A DNA stretch of 64,000 bases from JAFGSI01 sp041287425 (GCA_041287425.1 JBEULG010000019.1:1-64000); one strand, 5' to 3'. Shown: positions 18,445 to 26,972, counted from the stretch's first letter. Numbers and translations: made by a program. Notes: generated from the letters alone by a model not told the origin.

Positions 18445-19400
18445 GACAGGCCCAGTTTTTGTTTGACATAGGGGATGGTGCGGCGCAGGCCCTCGGCCAG
18501 GTCGATGCGCGGCTCCCAACCGAGGTGCTGGCGGGCGCGCTGGATATCTGGCTGGCGGCGGTGGGGGTCATCGCCCAGGCGGTTTTCGGGCTGGAAGATG
18601 AGGCCGGCCTGGTTGCCGGTCAGGCGATTGATGAGGTGGGCAAATTCCAGGATGCTGGTCTCCTGAGGGCTGCCCAGGTTGATGGGATCGCAAACATCCG
18701 ACAGCAGCAGGCGGTAGATGCCCTCGATGAGGTCGTCCACGTAGCAGAACGAACGGGTGTGAGAGCCGTCGCCGTAGATAGTGAGGGGGTGGCCCTCCAG
18801 CGCCTGGCGGATGAAGTTTGGGACGACGCGGCCGTCATCGAGGCGCATGCGCGGTCCGTAGGTGTTGAAGATGCGCACAATGCGGGTCGAGAGGCCGTAC
18901 TTGCGGTGGTAGGCCATGGTGGCAGCCTCGGCGAAGCGTTTGGCCTCGTCGTACATCGAGCGTGGCCCAATGGGGTTGACGTGTCCCCAATAGTCTTCGT
19001 GCTGGGGGTGAACCAGAGGGTCGCCGTAGACTTCGCTGGTGGAGGCCAGCAGGAAGCGGGCCGAGTGGGCCAGACAGAGTTCCAGGCAGTTCAGGGTGCC
19101 GACCGAACCGGCGCGCAGAGTCTCGATGGGCAGATTGGGATAGCCGAAGGGTGAGTTGAGGTTGGGGCTGGCGGGGGAGGCGAAATGCAGGACGGCTTCG
19201 ACCGGTCCGAGGTCGGGGAGAGGTTCGGTGACATCATGGCGCAGGAAGGTGAAGTTGGGGTCGCGGCGCAGATGGGCGATATTTTCGAGGTCGCCGGTGA
19301 TGAGGTTGTCCAGGCCGACGACGCGATGACCTTCGGCCAGGAGGCGTTCGCAGAGGTGGGAGCCGAGAAAACCGGCCGCGCCCGTGACAAGGACATGCAT
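18441..19400 (-). CDS. UDP-glucuronate decarboxylase-type sugar-nucleotide epimerase (SDR)
   Basis: 319 residues, extended short-chain dehydrogenase. NAD site VTGAAGFLGSHL at residues 5-16; catalytic Ser/Thr in STSEVYGDPLVHPQ; Y150-x3-K154 in MYDEAKR; RIFNTYGPRM; NLGSPQETSILEFA near the C-terminus. The TSEVYGDPxxHPQ and NTYGPRM blocks match UDP-glucuronate decarboxylase (UXS), which makes UDP-xylose, but related dTDP-glucose dehydratases share much of this. GAGG lies just before the ATG. The neighbour GtrA supports a cell-envelope sugar role. Confidence 0.88.
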   Translation of the reverse strand: MHVLVTGAAGFLGSHLCERLLAEGHRVVGLDNLITGDLENIAHLRRDPNFTFLRHDVTEPLPDLGPVEAVLHFASPASPNLNSPFGYPNLPIETLRAGSVGTLNCLELCLAHSARFLLASTSEVYGDPLVHPQHEDYWGHVNPIGPRSMYDEAKRFAEAATMAYHRKYGLSTRIVRIFNTYGPRMRLDDGRVVPNFIRQALEGHPLTIYGDGSHTRSFCYVDDLIEGIYRLLLSDVCDPINLGSPQETSILEFAHLINRLTGNQAGLIFQPENRLGDDPHRRQPDIQRARQHLGWEPRIDLAEGLRRTIPYVKQKLGLS

Positions 19401-19419
19401 ATTGCCTCGGAGGGTTGAG

Positions 19420-21018
19420 TTATTTCCAGTCGATGCGGCTGATGAGGCCGTCGCCTGTGACTTGCTGGGCCTGCCCGCTGCGGCTGTCAATCAACCACAA
19501 GTTGCCCTGGTAGAGGATGGCGATGAAGTCGCCGTTTTCGTTTTCCTGCGGCGCCCAGACCGGCGTTTGGGGTTCGATGCCGGGCAGACCCTCGCCGGGG
19601 AAGAGCGTTTGCCGGTCTGAGCCGTCGCGGTCCATGACGACCAGCCGGTAGCGGCTGGACTCGCTTTGGTCGGGGAAGATGGCTTCCAGGAAAGCGAGGC
19701 GATAGGAACGTTCGCTCTCTGTCGGGCGCAGCGGAGAGGCGGCCGGATAGGCGAACATACCGGTCTGCTCGGCGATGCGGACGTTGGCGCCGTTGACGAG
19801 TGAAATGGCATTCAGGTCGAAGAAGGGCGATTCTTCTGGGCTGACCAGGCCGGTGGGCGGGGCGTGAGTCACCACGAAGAGGGTCTGGCTATCGCTGCCC
19901 CAGGCCAGGCCGGGGACCCAGGCCCAGTCGCTGTGGGTGTTGAAAGGCGTGATGTCCAGAATCGGCAGGAGCAGATTGTCGCGGGCATCTACCTGACCAA
20001 TGCCATCGGGGCGGGCGTAGGCGATGCGGCGGCCGTCGGGGGAGAAGCGGTAGAGGGTACCCCACCAGCCATAGACGCCGCCGTAGTTGGTGTCGATGAT
20101 GCGGGTGGCGTTGCCGCGCTGGCCCCAGGGGTAGAATGTCATCAGGTACAGGTCGTTGTTGGCCTGCCAGCCAGGGGCGGTGGCGCTCGGTTCGACGGTC
20201 GAATAGGCGATCTGGTACGTCTGGCCGGGAACCCACTCGGCGGAATGGATGATGTTGGAGACGCGCAGGTTGATGAGGGTTGGTGTCTGGCTGGTCAGGC
20301 TGACGGCCCACAGGGTGTTGATTTCCTCTCCGGCCGGGCGCGTCGAGCGGCGGGTGAAGAGCAGGTATTCGCCGTCGGGGGAGAGGCTGAAGATGCGCCC
20401 GTCCAGGTCGCCGGTGGTGACCAGGGGGCGACGGGCGGCGGTCGTCCCCTCCATTACCCAGGCGTTGCCGGCTGCCAGGTAGGCCAGCCGGCCCGGAATG
20501 GGCAGGGGGGCGAAGGGGGACTGCATGCCGACCATGACGATTTCGGCGGTCGGTTCCTGAAGCGTGACTTCCGAGACGATGGTGCTGCGCACCTCGACGC
20601 CGTCTTCGTAGACGCGGCGGATGGTGATTTCTTTCAGGCCGTTGATGCCCGCCTGAATGAGGCGCGTTTCGCCGGTGGGCATGGATTCGTTGCGCAATTC
20701 TTGATGGTCGAAGGGGATGAGGACCTGCTGGGTTTCATATTCCTCCCGCACGCGCGTGACGACGATGCGCGTCCCTTCGGAGAGGACGGTGTAAGCGGGC
20801 GGTTCGACCCGGTCCAGTTGTCCGAGTTGGATTCCGGACGCTTCCAGGGCGGCCTGGACGGTGCTGCCGGCCGGCAGGGCGATCTGCTGGCTGACGCCGT
20901 CCACGTAGATTTCGACAAGCAGTCCTTCCTGACGGATTTGCGGCGCGCCGCAGCCGCTCAGGGCGAGAACGGCGAGCGAGAGGGCAAGAAGGAGTTTGGA
21001 GAAAAGAGGGCGTCTCAT
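19420..21018 (-). CDS. Lipoprotein with ubiquitin-like/G5 modules and a beta-propeller
   Basis: 532 residues. The signal peptide ends in a lipobox (LALSGC), so the mature protein should be lipid-anchored outside the membrane. Next comes a DUF348-like ubiquitin-fold module (VDGVSQQIALPAGSTVQAAL, DRVEPPAYTVLSEGTRIVVTR), then a G5 domain (YETQQVLIPF, MPTGETRLIQAGINGLKEIT). Residues ~195-530 contain repeated propeller blades (SPDGEYLLFTRRST, RFSPDGRRIAYARPDG, WGSDSQTLFVV), as in TolB or PD40 proteins. DUF348-G5 is usual in Gram-positive cell-wall hydrolases; here it is joined to a propeller and has no hydrolase domain. Start ATG 21018; the gene lies between another lipoprotein and the epimerase. 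Confidence 0.85.
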   Translation of the reverse strand: MRRPLFSKLLLALSLAVLALSGCGAPQIRQEGLLVEIYVDGVSQQIALPAGSTVQAALEASGIQLGQLDRVEPPAYTVLSEGTRIVVTRVREEYETQQVLIPFDHQELRNESMPTGETRLIQAGINGLKEITIRRVYEDGVEVRSTIVSEVTLQEPTAEIVMVGMQSPFAPLPIPGRLAYLAAGNAWVMEGTTAARRPLVTTGDLDGRIFSLSPDGEYLLFTRRSTRPAGEEINTLWAVSLTSQTPTLINLRVSNIIHSAEWVPGQTYQIAYSTVEPSATAPGWQANNDLYLMTFYPWGQRGNATRIIDTNYGGVYGWWGTLYRFSPDGRRIAYARPDGIGQVDARDNLLLPILDITPFNTHSDWAWVPGLAWGSDSQTLFVVTHAPPTGLVSPEESPFFDLNAISLVNGANVRIAEQTGMFAYPAASPLRPTESERSYRLAFLEAIFPDQSESSRYRLVVMDRDGSDRQTLFPGEGLPGIEPQTPVWAPQENENGDFIAILYQGNLWLIDSRSGQAQQVTGDGLISRIDWK

Positions 21019-21043
21019 GGGATGCTGGTATAATCGCTGACGT

Positions 21044-21613
21044 CTATCGAATAGTGCCAATCAAGAGCATGTAGCCTTCGGCGACGATGATGGTCTGCAG
21101 GCGGAAGCCGGTTGCGACCGGCCCGAGGGCGCCGGTGTAGGCCTCGCTGATGACCGCCGTGACCGCCTCGCGTAGTCCCTCCGGGATGGGCAACGGCCCG
21201 AAATCGGCGCTGACCAGTTCCAGGTAGAGTTTGCCGTTTTCGTCAATGGCCGGGGCCATGACGACCCGCGCTGTAGCCTGCAGGTAACCGCTGCGCGCCG
21301 TCCCGTAGATTTGAATCTGATTGTTGCGCAAGTAGACTTGCGGGTTGCGGAAAATCGGGTTGGCCTGCGACTCGAATTTGTAGGTCAGGTAGGAAGTCAA
21401 TTGTGTTTCGCTGATGATTATCGTCAACTGACCGCTTTCGGTCGCGGCGGCTACGGCGGTCTGGATGGCGGTGCGCATTTCGCCAACTGCCTGGGTGGAG
21501 ACGGGGATGGTCTCGGAGGGGTAAGCCGGGCCGCCGACGTCGATGGTACAGGCCAGAATGGCGGCTGCGAGAGTCGCAGCGGCCAGGAGCAGGAAGGCTT
21601 GATTGGGCTTCAT
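21044..21613 (-). CDS. Small lipoprotein, unknown function
   Basis: 189 residues. Signal peptide with hydrophobic core LLLAAATLAAAILA followed by Cys22 (lipobox), so probably lipid-anchored. The mature part has no family I recognise; it contains LTIIISETQLTSYLTYKFES and strands around QVYLRNNQIQIYGTARSGYL, suggesting a lipid- or ligand-binding beta sheet like those in LolA or DUF-type lipoproteins. GAGGTGG precedes the ATG. It is the first gene of the long minus-strand operon; a TATAAT box (21641-21646, minus strand) lies 28 nt upstream, in the divergent gap to scpB. Confidence 0.78.
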   Translation of the reverse strand: MKPNQAFLLLAAATLAAAILACTIDVGGPAYPSETIPVSTQAVGEMRTAIQTAVAAATESGQLTIIISETQLTSYLTYKFESQANPIFRNPQVYLRNNQIQIYGTARSGYLQATARVVMAPAIDENGKLYLELVSADFGPLPIPEGLREAVTAVISEAYTGALGPVATGFRLQTIIVAEGYMLLIGTIR

Positions 21614-21648
21614 AAACCACCTCGTATTCGAATGGGAGTTATTATAGC

Positions 21649-22212
21649 ATGAGCGAGTCTGGAAAGCCCGAACTCGATTTGCCCGCCCGCCTGGAGGCGC
21701 TGTTGTTCGTCTCGGCCGAGCCGGTCTCGGCTGCCCAATTGGCCGAGGCGTTGGAGGTTTCGGTGGCGGCGGTCGAAGAGGGGCTAAAGGCGCTGGAGGG
21801 CGAATTGCAGAGCCGCGGCCTGAGGCTGCAGCGTCATGGCGGGCGGGTGCAGTTGACCACGGCGCCGGAGATGGCTGGCCTGGTCGAACGTTTCCTTGGC
21901 CTGGAGGCGACCAGCCGCCTGAGCCGGGCGGCCCTGGAAACGTTGGCCATTGTCGCATATCAGCAGCCCGTCACGCGCCCCTACCTCGAGTCGGTGCGCG
22001 GCGTCAGCAGCGAAGCGGTGCTGAAGAGTCTGTTGAGTAAGGGGCTGGTTCAGGAGGTGGGCCGGGCGGAGGGGCCGGGGCGGCCCATTTTGTACGGGAC
22101 GACCCCCGATTTTCTGCAGCACTTTGGCCTGTCGGCGTTGACCGATTTGCCGCCCCTCGATCTTGCCGCGTCCGAACAGAGCAACGGTCACGACGAGACG
22201 CTGAAGGGATAG
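21649..22212 (+). CDS. scpB: Chromosome segregation/condensation protein ScpB
   Basis: 187 residues, two winged-helix domains. LPARLEALLFVSAEPVSAAQL at the N-terminus, LETLAIVAYQQPVTRPYLES and RGVSSEAVLKSLLSKGLVQE, then GRPILYGTTPDFLQHFGL, form the standard ScpB signature. ScpB binds ScpA as a dimer and completes the SMC condensin. scpA is not adjacent. The scpB-rluB pair is common in bacteria. There is no clear Shine-Dalgarno sequence, and TTATTATAGC lies directly before the ATG, so a very short or absent leader is possible. Confidence 0.95.
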   Translation: MSESGKPELDLPARLEALLFVSAEPVSAAQLAEALEVSVAAVEEGLKALEGELQSRGLRLQRHGGRVQLTTAPEMAGLVERFLGLEATSRLSRAALETLAIVAYQQPVTRPYLESVRGVSSEAVLKSLLSKGLVQEVGRAEGPGRPILYGTTPDFLQHFGLSALTDLPPLDLAASEQSNGHDETLKG

Positions 22213-22215
22213 GGC

Positions 22216-22923
22216 ATGGAAGAACGCTTGCAGAAGATTCTGGCGCGGGCGGGCTACGGTTCGCGGCGGGCGTGCGAGGCGATTATCGCGGCAGGCCGCG
22301 TCCAGGTCAATGGGCGGGCGGCCCGCCTGGGGGATAAGGCCAATGCGGCGCGGGACCGTATCCTCGTTGACGGGCATCCGCTGCAGACGGAGCCAAATCT
22401 TTATGTGATGCTTTACAAGCCGCGCGGCGTCCTTTCGACGGTGCGTGAGCCGGGCGGCCGCCAGACGGCGCGCGACCTCATTGATTTGCCCGGAACGCTC
22501 TACCCGGTGGGCCGGCTGGACCTCGATTCAGAAGGCCTGCTGCTGATGACCAATGACGGCGAACTGACCAACTTGCTGACCCATCCGCGCTATGAGCACG
22601 AAAAGGAGTACCGCGTCCTGGTGGCCCGTCACCCCGACGCCGAGCAGTTGAACCTGTGGCGGCGCGGCGTGGTGCTGCCCGATGGCTACCGTACCCAACC
22701 GGCGGAGGTGTTCGTCGAGGCGCGGCAGGGCAAAGGGACCTGGCTGCGGGTCATTTTGAGGGAGGGCCACAAGCGCCAGATTCGCGAAATGGGGCGGGTG
22801 ACCGGTCTGCCGGTGGTCAGACTTATCCGGGTGCGGATGGGGACGCTCGAACTGGGGCGACTCAAACCCGGCCAGTGGCGCTACCTGACCGAGCGGGAGG
22901 TGGCCTCTTTGAAGAAATATTGA
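22216..22923 (+). CDS. rluB: Large-subunit rRNA pseudouridine synthase (RluB/RsuA family)
   Basis: 235 residues. The N-terminal S4 RNA-binding domain is ERLQKILARAGYGSRRACEA with VNGRAA. The catalytic domain carries GRLDLDSEGLLLMTNDGEL, whose first Asp after GRL is the nucleophile, and the RsuA-type KPRGVLST and EGHKRQIREM blocks. The family isomerises uridine in rRNA; RluB modifies U2605 of 23S rRNA in E. coli. Assignment to RluB rather than RsuA or RluE rests on the scpB neighbour and is likely, not proven. It begins 4 nt after scpB. Confidence 0.92.
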   Translation: MEERLQKILARAGYGSRRACEAIIAAGRVQVNGRAARLGDKANAARDRILVDGHPLQTEPNLYVMLYKPRGVLSTVREPGGRQTARDLIDLPGTLYPVGRLDLDSEGLLLMTNDGELTNLLTHPRYEHEKEYRVLVARHPDAEQLNLWRRGVVLPDGYRTQPAEVFVEARQGKGTWLRVILREGHKRQIREMGRVTGLPVVRLIRVRMGTLELGRLKPGQWRYLTEREVASLKKY

Positions 22924-22955
22924 AGAACCCGTCCCACAAAAGGGAACGGGTTCTT
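22923..22955. terminator. Bidirectional terminator between rluB and the CBS-ACT gene
   Basis: AAGAACCCGT pairs with ACGGGTTCTT (10 bp), extended by CCC/GGG after a 1-nt bulge. The stem begins at the rluB stop codon and is followed by TTTG; the A/T pairs at the base serve both convergent genes. Confidence 0.75.
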
Positions 22956-22967
22956 TGTGTTCGCGCC

Positions 22968-23609
22968 TTACATTTCGCGCACGTCGAGCACCTCTTCGAC
23001 CAGCGGGGCAACCACGTCTTTGACTTGTTTCTTCGACAGTCCTACTACTTTGATGGTGACCGTGCGGCTGGCGGTATCGCGGCCCAGGAAGGTGGTCATG
23101 GCGATGATGTTGGCGTTCAGGTCGCCCAGGGCTTTGCCGATGCGGGCGAATTGACCGGGCTTGTCGGGGATGGAGACGGTAATACGCACGCCCTTTTCGC
23201 GCGCGCCCATCAGTTCGAGGAAAATTTTGAACAGGTCGGTCTCGGTGATGATGCCGACCACTTTCTTGCCTTCCATGACCGGCAGGCCGCCGACTTTGTT
23301 ATCGGCCATGATGCGCGCCGCCTCTTCGATGGGGCAATCGCTGTCCACGGTCAGCACATCTTTGCGCATCACTTTTTCCACGGTGATTTTGCTGAGCAGG
23401 TAGTTGAGTTCCCACATGCTCAGCGTGGTGGCCGCCGAGGGTGAGGCGTTGAGAATATCGCTCTCCGAGACGATGCCGACCATCTTGCCGTTTTTGACCA
23501 CCGGGGCGCGGCGGATATGCTCCGACCGAAACAGGTTAAGGGCCTCCTGGATGGGCATTTCGGGGGGAACGGTAATTACAGGGTGGGACATGCGTTCACC
23601 GACGAGCAT
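22968..23609 (-). CDS. CBS-pair and ACT domain protein (AcuB-like)
   Basis: 213 residues: two CBS motifs (residues ~5-60 and ~78-135; IRRAPVVKNGKMVGIVSESDIL and VGGLPVMEGKKVVGIITETDLF) followed by an ACT domain (~140-210; VRITVSIPDKPGQFARIGKAL). CBS pairs bind adenine nucleotides and ACT domains bind amino acids or similar ligands, so this is a small-molecule sensor without catalytic domain. AcuB of Bacillus has this layout and is linked to acetoin metabolism; no acetoin genes are near. Strong ribosome-binding site AGGAGG. Transcribed alone from a recognisable promoter. Confidence 0.9.
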   Translation of the reverse strand: MLVGERMSHPVITVPPEMPIQEALNLFRSEHIRRAPVVKNGKMVGIVSESDILNASPSAATTLSMWELNYLLSKITVEKVMRKDVLTVDSDCPIEEAARIMADNKVGGLPVMEGKKVVGIITETDLFKIFLELMGAREKGVRITVSIPDKPGQFARIGKALGDLNANIIAMTTFLGRDTASRTVTIKVVGLSKKQVKDVVAPLVEEVLDVREM

Positions 23610-23650
23610 GATAACCTCCTTTTTTGAAATCGAAACGGATGGATGCTTCG

Positions 23651-23680
23651 ATTATATCCTGGGATTTGGGCGCGCCTCAA
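23651..23680 (-). promoter_or_regulatory. Promoter of the CBS-ACT gene
   Basis: Minus strand: -35 TTGAGG (23675-23680), 18-nt spacer, -10 TATAAT (23651-23656). The leader to ATG 23609 is about 35 nt and contains AGGAGG. Confidence 0.55.
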
Positions 23681-23697
23681 GAGAATGGGGCCTGGTT

Positions 23698-25056
23698 TCA
23701 TCCGGCAAAAGCGAACATCAGGCGCGCCATGTGTCTGGCATGTTTCAGGTACAAGTCCAGGCGGATGTTCTCGTTGGGGGCGTGGGCGCGGCTGTCGGGG
23801 TGGCCCAGGCCGGCGGTTGCGACCGGCAGGCCGAGGTCGTGGACGAAGGGGGCGTTCGGCCCTGAGCCGCCGGAGAGCGGCACCAGGCGGTGCGGTTTGG
23901 CGTAAATCGCCTCGCCGGTCTGGCTGACCAGGGCGACGAAGGGATGATCAGGGTCGGTGCGGGCCGGAGCCTGGCCGCCCAGATAGGCAATTTGCACGTC
24001 TGGGAAGCCTGCCGCGTCCAGGTGACGGCGCAACTGGTCGAGCACCTCGTCGGGCTGCTGGTCGGGGACGAGGCGGAAGTCCACCTTGGCCGAGGCGCGC
24101 GCCGGCTGGACGGTTTTTGAGCCGGGGCCCTGGTAGCCGGAGGTCAGGCCGCAGATCGTACAGGTCGGGCTGAAGACCTCCTCGACGCGCAGGGCAAGGC
24201 CGTCGCTCAGGCCCTTGATGAACGATTGGACGCCGTACTGCTGCTTGTAAACTGCGGAGGTTTCCGGCAGGGCGGCCATCAGTTCCAGGTCGCGCTGCGA
24301 AGGCGGGCGGACGCGGTCGTAGAATCCGGGCAGGCGGATGCGCTCATCGGGACCTTTGAGCGTGTTCAGCGCCCAGACCAGCCGCCAGGCGGCGTTGGGG
24401 AAAATCGAGCCGCCCAGGCCGGAGTGGACGTCGATGGCTGCGGTTTCGACCGAGAGTTCCACGTAGCAGATGCCGCGCAGGCCGAGGTATTGCACGGGGG
24501 TGTCTTCGTGGTCCACGCCGCCGAATTCCCAAATGCAGGCGTCGGCCTTGAGCAAATCGAGGTGCTGCCGGACGAAAGCGGGCAGGTTGGCGCTGGAGGT
24601 TTCCTCCTCGCCCTCGATGACGAATTTGACGCTGCAGGGCAGGTCGCCTAATTCGGCGAGCAGGGCGTCAATGGCGAACAGACGGGCGGTGAGATGACCT
24701 TTATCGTCGCTGACGCCGCGCCCGTAGAGTTTGCCGTCGCGCAAACTGGGTTCGAAGGGCGGAGTTTCCCACAATTCGAGCGGTTCGGGCGGCTGGACGT
24801 CGTAGTGGTTGTAGAATAGGATGGTTTTGTCACTGCGTCCCTTGCGCTCGCCGAAGACGACCGGCGCGCCGGCGGTGGGTATGATTTCGGCGCGGAAGCC
24901 GCGCGCCCGAAGCATTTCGGCGGTCAGGGCGGCGCATTCCTGGATGCCCCAATTCTGCGCCCCGACCGAGGGCTGGGCGACGAAGCGGCAGAGTTCGGCA
25001 ATCGAATCGTCGAGGTGCGAGTCTAGAAAGGCGTCAATTTTCTGAGCGTCGGGCAT
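23698..25056 (-). CDS. M20 family metallopeptidase (dipeptidase-like)
   Basis: 452 residues, cytosolic. Metal ligands appear in order: His in YNHYDVQPPEP, Asp in GRGVSDDKGHL, the catalytic/metal pair in IEGEEETSS, and a late His in HAPNENIRLD. A dimerisation lid is inserted (residues ~190-350; GICYVELSVETAAIDVHSGL). This matches the M20 group that includes carnosinase-like dipeptidases and succinyl-diaminopimelate desuccinylase relatives; a peptidase is more likely. Start MPDAQK at 25056 is chosen because it aligns with family starts and has GAGG upstream. It lies 23 nt after the VTT gene stop. Confidence 0.9.
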   Translation of the reverse strand: MPDAQKIDAFLDSHLDDSIAELCRFVAQPSVGAQNWGIQECAALTAEMLRARGFRAEIIPTAGAPVVFGERKGRSDKTILFYNHYDVQPPEPLELWETPPFEPSLRDGKLYGRGVSDDKGHLTARLFAIDALLAELGDLPCSVKFVIEGEEETSSANLPAFVRQHLDLLKADACIWEFGGVDHEDTPVQYLGLRGICYVELSVETAAIDVHSGLGGSIFPNAAWRLVWALNTLKGPDERIRLPGFYDRVRPPSQRDLELMAALPETSAVYKQQYGVQSFIKGLSDGLALRVEEVFSPTCTICGLTSGYQGPGSKTVQPARASAKVDFRLVPDQQPDEVLDQLRRHLDAAGFPDVQIAYLGGQAPARTDPDHPFVALVSQTGEAIYAKPHRLVPLSGGSGPNAPFVHDLGLPVATAGLGHPDSRAHAPNENIRLDLYLKHARHMARLMFAFAG

Positions 25057-25079
25057 GAGGCCTCTAGAAGAAAGAGCAA

Positions 25080-25646
25080 CTATTTGAGTATCCAGCCCAG
25101 CGAGACCGACCCGCCGTAGGCGATGACCAGCATCTTGATCAACTGGCCGGCGAAGGCCCACGAGAGAAATTTGTGAACCGGCATCTTGAGCACACCGGCG
25201 GCCACGCCGACCAGGTCGAAAGCCGGGTTGGGAATGGCGGCCAGGACGGCGATTGCCGGTCCGCCGTGTTTGCGCACCCAGGCGGTGATTCTTTCGTAGC
25301 GTTTCCAGTTTTCGATCACGGCCCGGCCGCTGTACCCGGCCAGGTAACCGGAAAGTTCGCCGATCGCCGCGCCGGCTGCCGCCGCCACAGCCACGCCGGC
25401 CGGATGCAGCACGCCGCTCATCGCGAAGACGATGGCCAGCCCTGGCACAGGAATCAGAACGGTGGCGTAGGCAAGGACGGTGATGAGAAAGATGCCGGGG
25501 TAGCCGTACACCGCGAAGTGTTCGATTTTGTCCCGCAGGAGATAGACGCCGACGGTGATGCCGATGACGACCAGCAGCGCCAGGAGGCGGGCGAGGGTCA
25601 CCGGCCAGTTCGCTTTCTGGGCGGCGGAAGGACGGCTTTCGTCCAT
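25080..25646 (-). CDS. VTT-domain (SNARE-associated/DedA-like) membrane protein
   Basis: 188 residues with about five hydrophobic segments. The segment VLIPVPGLAIVFAMSGVLHP followed by GAAIGELSGYLAGYSGR, and IPNPAFDLVGVAAGVLKMP, fits the VTT/SNARE_assoc domain (DedA superfamily), now known to include lipid scramblases and flippases. The conserved Pro and Gly positions of the re-entrant loops are present. Bacterial relatives act in undecaprenyl phosphate or phospholipid flipping. It starts 1 nt after the cyclophilin stop, so the two are coupled. Confidence 0.87.
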   Translation of the reverse strand: MDESRPSAAQKANWPVTLARLLALLVVIGITVGVYLLRDKIEHFAVYGYPGIFLITVLAYATVLIPVPGLAIVFAMSGVLHPAGVAVAAAAGAAIGELSGYLAGYSGRAVIENWKRYERITAWVRKHGGPAIAVLAAIPNPAFDLVGVAAGVLKMPVHKFLSWAFAGQLIKMLVIAYGGSVSLGWILK

Positions 25647-25647
25647 C

Positions 25648-26154
25648 TCAGGCTTCGTGGATGTCGATGGCGAGAATCTTGACTCCCGGCGATTCCGGTC
25701 GAGCGGGGTCGCGCGGCGGGATGGACATCAGCACGTCCATGCCGCCGATGACCTGACCGAAGACGCTGTGCTTGCCGTCCAGCCAGGGGGTGGGGACGTG
25801 GGTGATGAAGAATTGCGAGCCGTTGGTGTTGGGGCCGGCGTTGGCCATCGAGAGGACGCCGGGCTTGTCGTGCCGCAGGGAGGGGTGAAATTCGTCCTCG
25901 AAGCGATAGCCCGGCCCGCCCGACCCGCGCCCGGTCGGGTCGCCGCTCTGGGCCATGAAGTTGGCGATGACGCGGTGGAAAATGACGCCGTCGTAGAAGC
26001 CTTCCCGCGCCAGGAAGACGAAGTTGTTGACGGTGCGCGGGGTTTTGTCGGCGAAGAGTTCCAGGAGGATATCGCCTTTTTCGGTTTTTATTGTGGCGGT
26101 GTATTTCCTGGCTGGGTCAATTTGCATGGCGGGAGGGGTGGTCCATTGCTTCAT
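25648..26154 (-). CDS. Cyclophilin-type peptidyl-prolyl cis-trans isomerase
   Basis: 168 residues, no signal peptide, so cytosolic. The cyclophilin core is clear: TPRTVNNFVFLAREGFYDGV, FHRVIANFMAQSGDPTGRGSG (catalytic Arg in FHRV and the QSGD block), GPGYRFEDE, MANAGPNTNGSQFFITH and LDGKHSVFGQV. It speeds isomerisation of X-Pro bonds during protein folding. ATG 26154 gives a normal bacterial length; the open frame before it is ignored. The gene follows uridine kinase after a terminator-like hairpin. Confidence 0.94.
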   Translation of the reverse strand: MKQWTTPPAMQIDPARKYTATIKTEKGDILLELFADKTPRTVNNFVFLAREGFYDGVIFHRVIANFMAQSGDPTGRGSGGPGYRFEDEFHPSLRHDKPGVLSMANAGPNTNGSQFFITHVPTPWLDGKHSVFGQVIGGMDVLMSIPPRDPARPESPGVKILAIDIHEA

Positions 26155-26194
26155 GGGAAGGGTATCCTTTCTGGTGGTTTGAGCAGGCGGCTGC

Positions 26195-26243
26195 AAAAAT
26201 GTGGACAGGCCGGAGGGCTGCGGACAGGCCGGAAGGCCTGTCC
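26195..26243 (-). terminator. Terminator after uridine kinase
   Basis: On the minus strand GGACAGGCC-TTCC-GGCCTGTCC forms a perfect 9-bp hairpin right at the udk stop. A second copy of GGCCTGTCC follows at the far end, then ATTTTTG. The two right arms could make alternative hairpins with the same left arm. Confidence 0.6.
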
Positions 26244-26866
26244 TACAGGAGGGCTTCGATGCGGGCGACGACCATATCCAGGGCGGCGGTGTTGAAGCCG
26301 CCTTCGGGGATGATGACGTCGGCGTAGCGCTTGGACGGCTCGACGAATTCCAGATGCATCGGGCGGACGGTGGCCAGGTATTGCTTGATGACCGATTCGA
26401 CCGTCCGGCCGCGCTCGGCGATGTCGCGCTGCAAGCGGCGGATGAAGCGGATGTCGGAATCGGTGTCCACGAAGATTTTGACGTCGAACAGGTCGCGCAG
26501 GGCTTTTTCGGCGAAGATGAGGATGCCTTCCACGAGGATGACCGGCCGCGGCTGGACGGTGAAGGTCTGGCTGGTGCGGCTGTGGGTGGCGAAATCGTAA
26601 ACCGGCACTTCGACCGGCTGCCCCTCTTTCAGGTCGAGGATGTGCCGGATGAGCAGGTCGGTTTCGAGCGAGTCGGGGTGGTCGAAGTTGACCTCGGCGC
26701 GGCGGGCGGGCGGCAGGCCGCTCAAGTCGCGGTAGTAGGAATCGTGCTGCAGAAAAGCGATGCGCGGCGGCCCGACCCGCTGCAGGATGGTCTGGGCGAC
26801 GGTCGTCTTGCCGGAGCCGGAGCCGCCGGCGATGCCGATGACGAGGGGGGAGCCGCGTTTGGCCAT
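26243..26866 (-). CDS. udk: Uridine kinase
   Basis: 207 residues; phosphorylates uridine and cytidine in pyrimidine salvage. Walker A GGSGSGKT at residues 14-21; QHDSYYRDLSGLPPARR is the substrate loop with the catalytic Asp; NFDHPDSLETDLL; VYDFATHSRT; VILVEGILIF; and DTDSDIRFIRRLQRD with the lid arginines. All match Udk. There is no Shine-Dalgarno sequence: a TATAAT box ends exactly 6 nt before the ATG, so the mRNA is probably leaderless. Confidence 0.95.
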   Translation of the reverse strand: MAKRGSPLVIGIAGGSGSGKTTVAQTILQRVGPPRIAFLQHDSYYRDLSGLPPARRAEVNFDHPDSLETDLLIRHILDLKEGQPVEVPVYDFATHSRTSQTFTVQPRPVILVEGILIFAEKALRDLFDVKIFVDTDSDIRFIRRLQRDIAERGRTVESVIKQYLATVRPMHLEFVEPSKRYADVIIPEGGFNTAALDMVVARIEALL

Positions 26867-26872
26867 GCTTGA

Positions 26873-26878
26873 ATTATA
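26873..26878 (-). promoter_or_regulatory. -10 box for leaderless udk
   Basis: TATAAT (minus strand) followed by TCAAGC and then the ATG at 26866. The 6-nt gap puts the transcription start at or next to the A of ATG. No good -35 is seen. Confidence 0.5.
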
Positions 26879-26929
26879 CCTTTTCCTTTCCGTATGCGGC
26901 TGCGGGTTTTCGTCCCGGCTAATCGCGTA

Positions 26930-26935
26930 TATAAT
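26930..26935 (+). promoter_or_regulatory. Candidate -10 box of the STAND NTPase gene
   Basis: TATAAT, with a weak -35-like TTTTCG (26907-26912) 17 nt upstream. It lies 37 nt before the chosen ATG, in the divergent gap to udk. Confidence 0.4.
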
Positions 26936-26972
26936 GACAAATGTCCTCTTCCTCCCTCTCCTGGAGAGCATC

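Noticed and set aside
26760..26972. Longer N-terminus for the STAND NTPase
   Set aside because: The upstream in-frame sequence is antisense to udk and precedes the TATAAT box, so it cannot be part of the protein.
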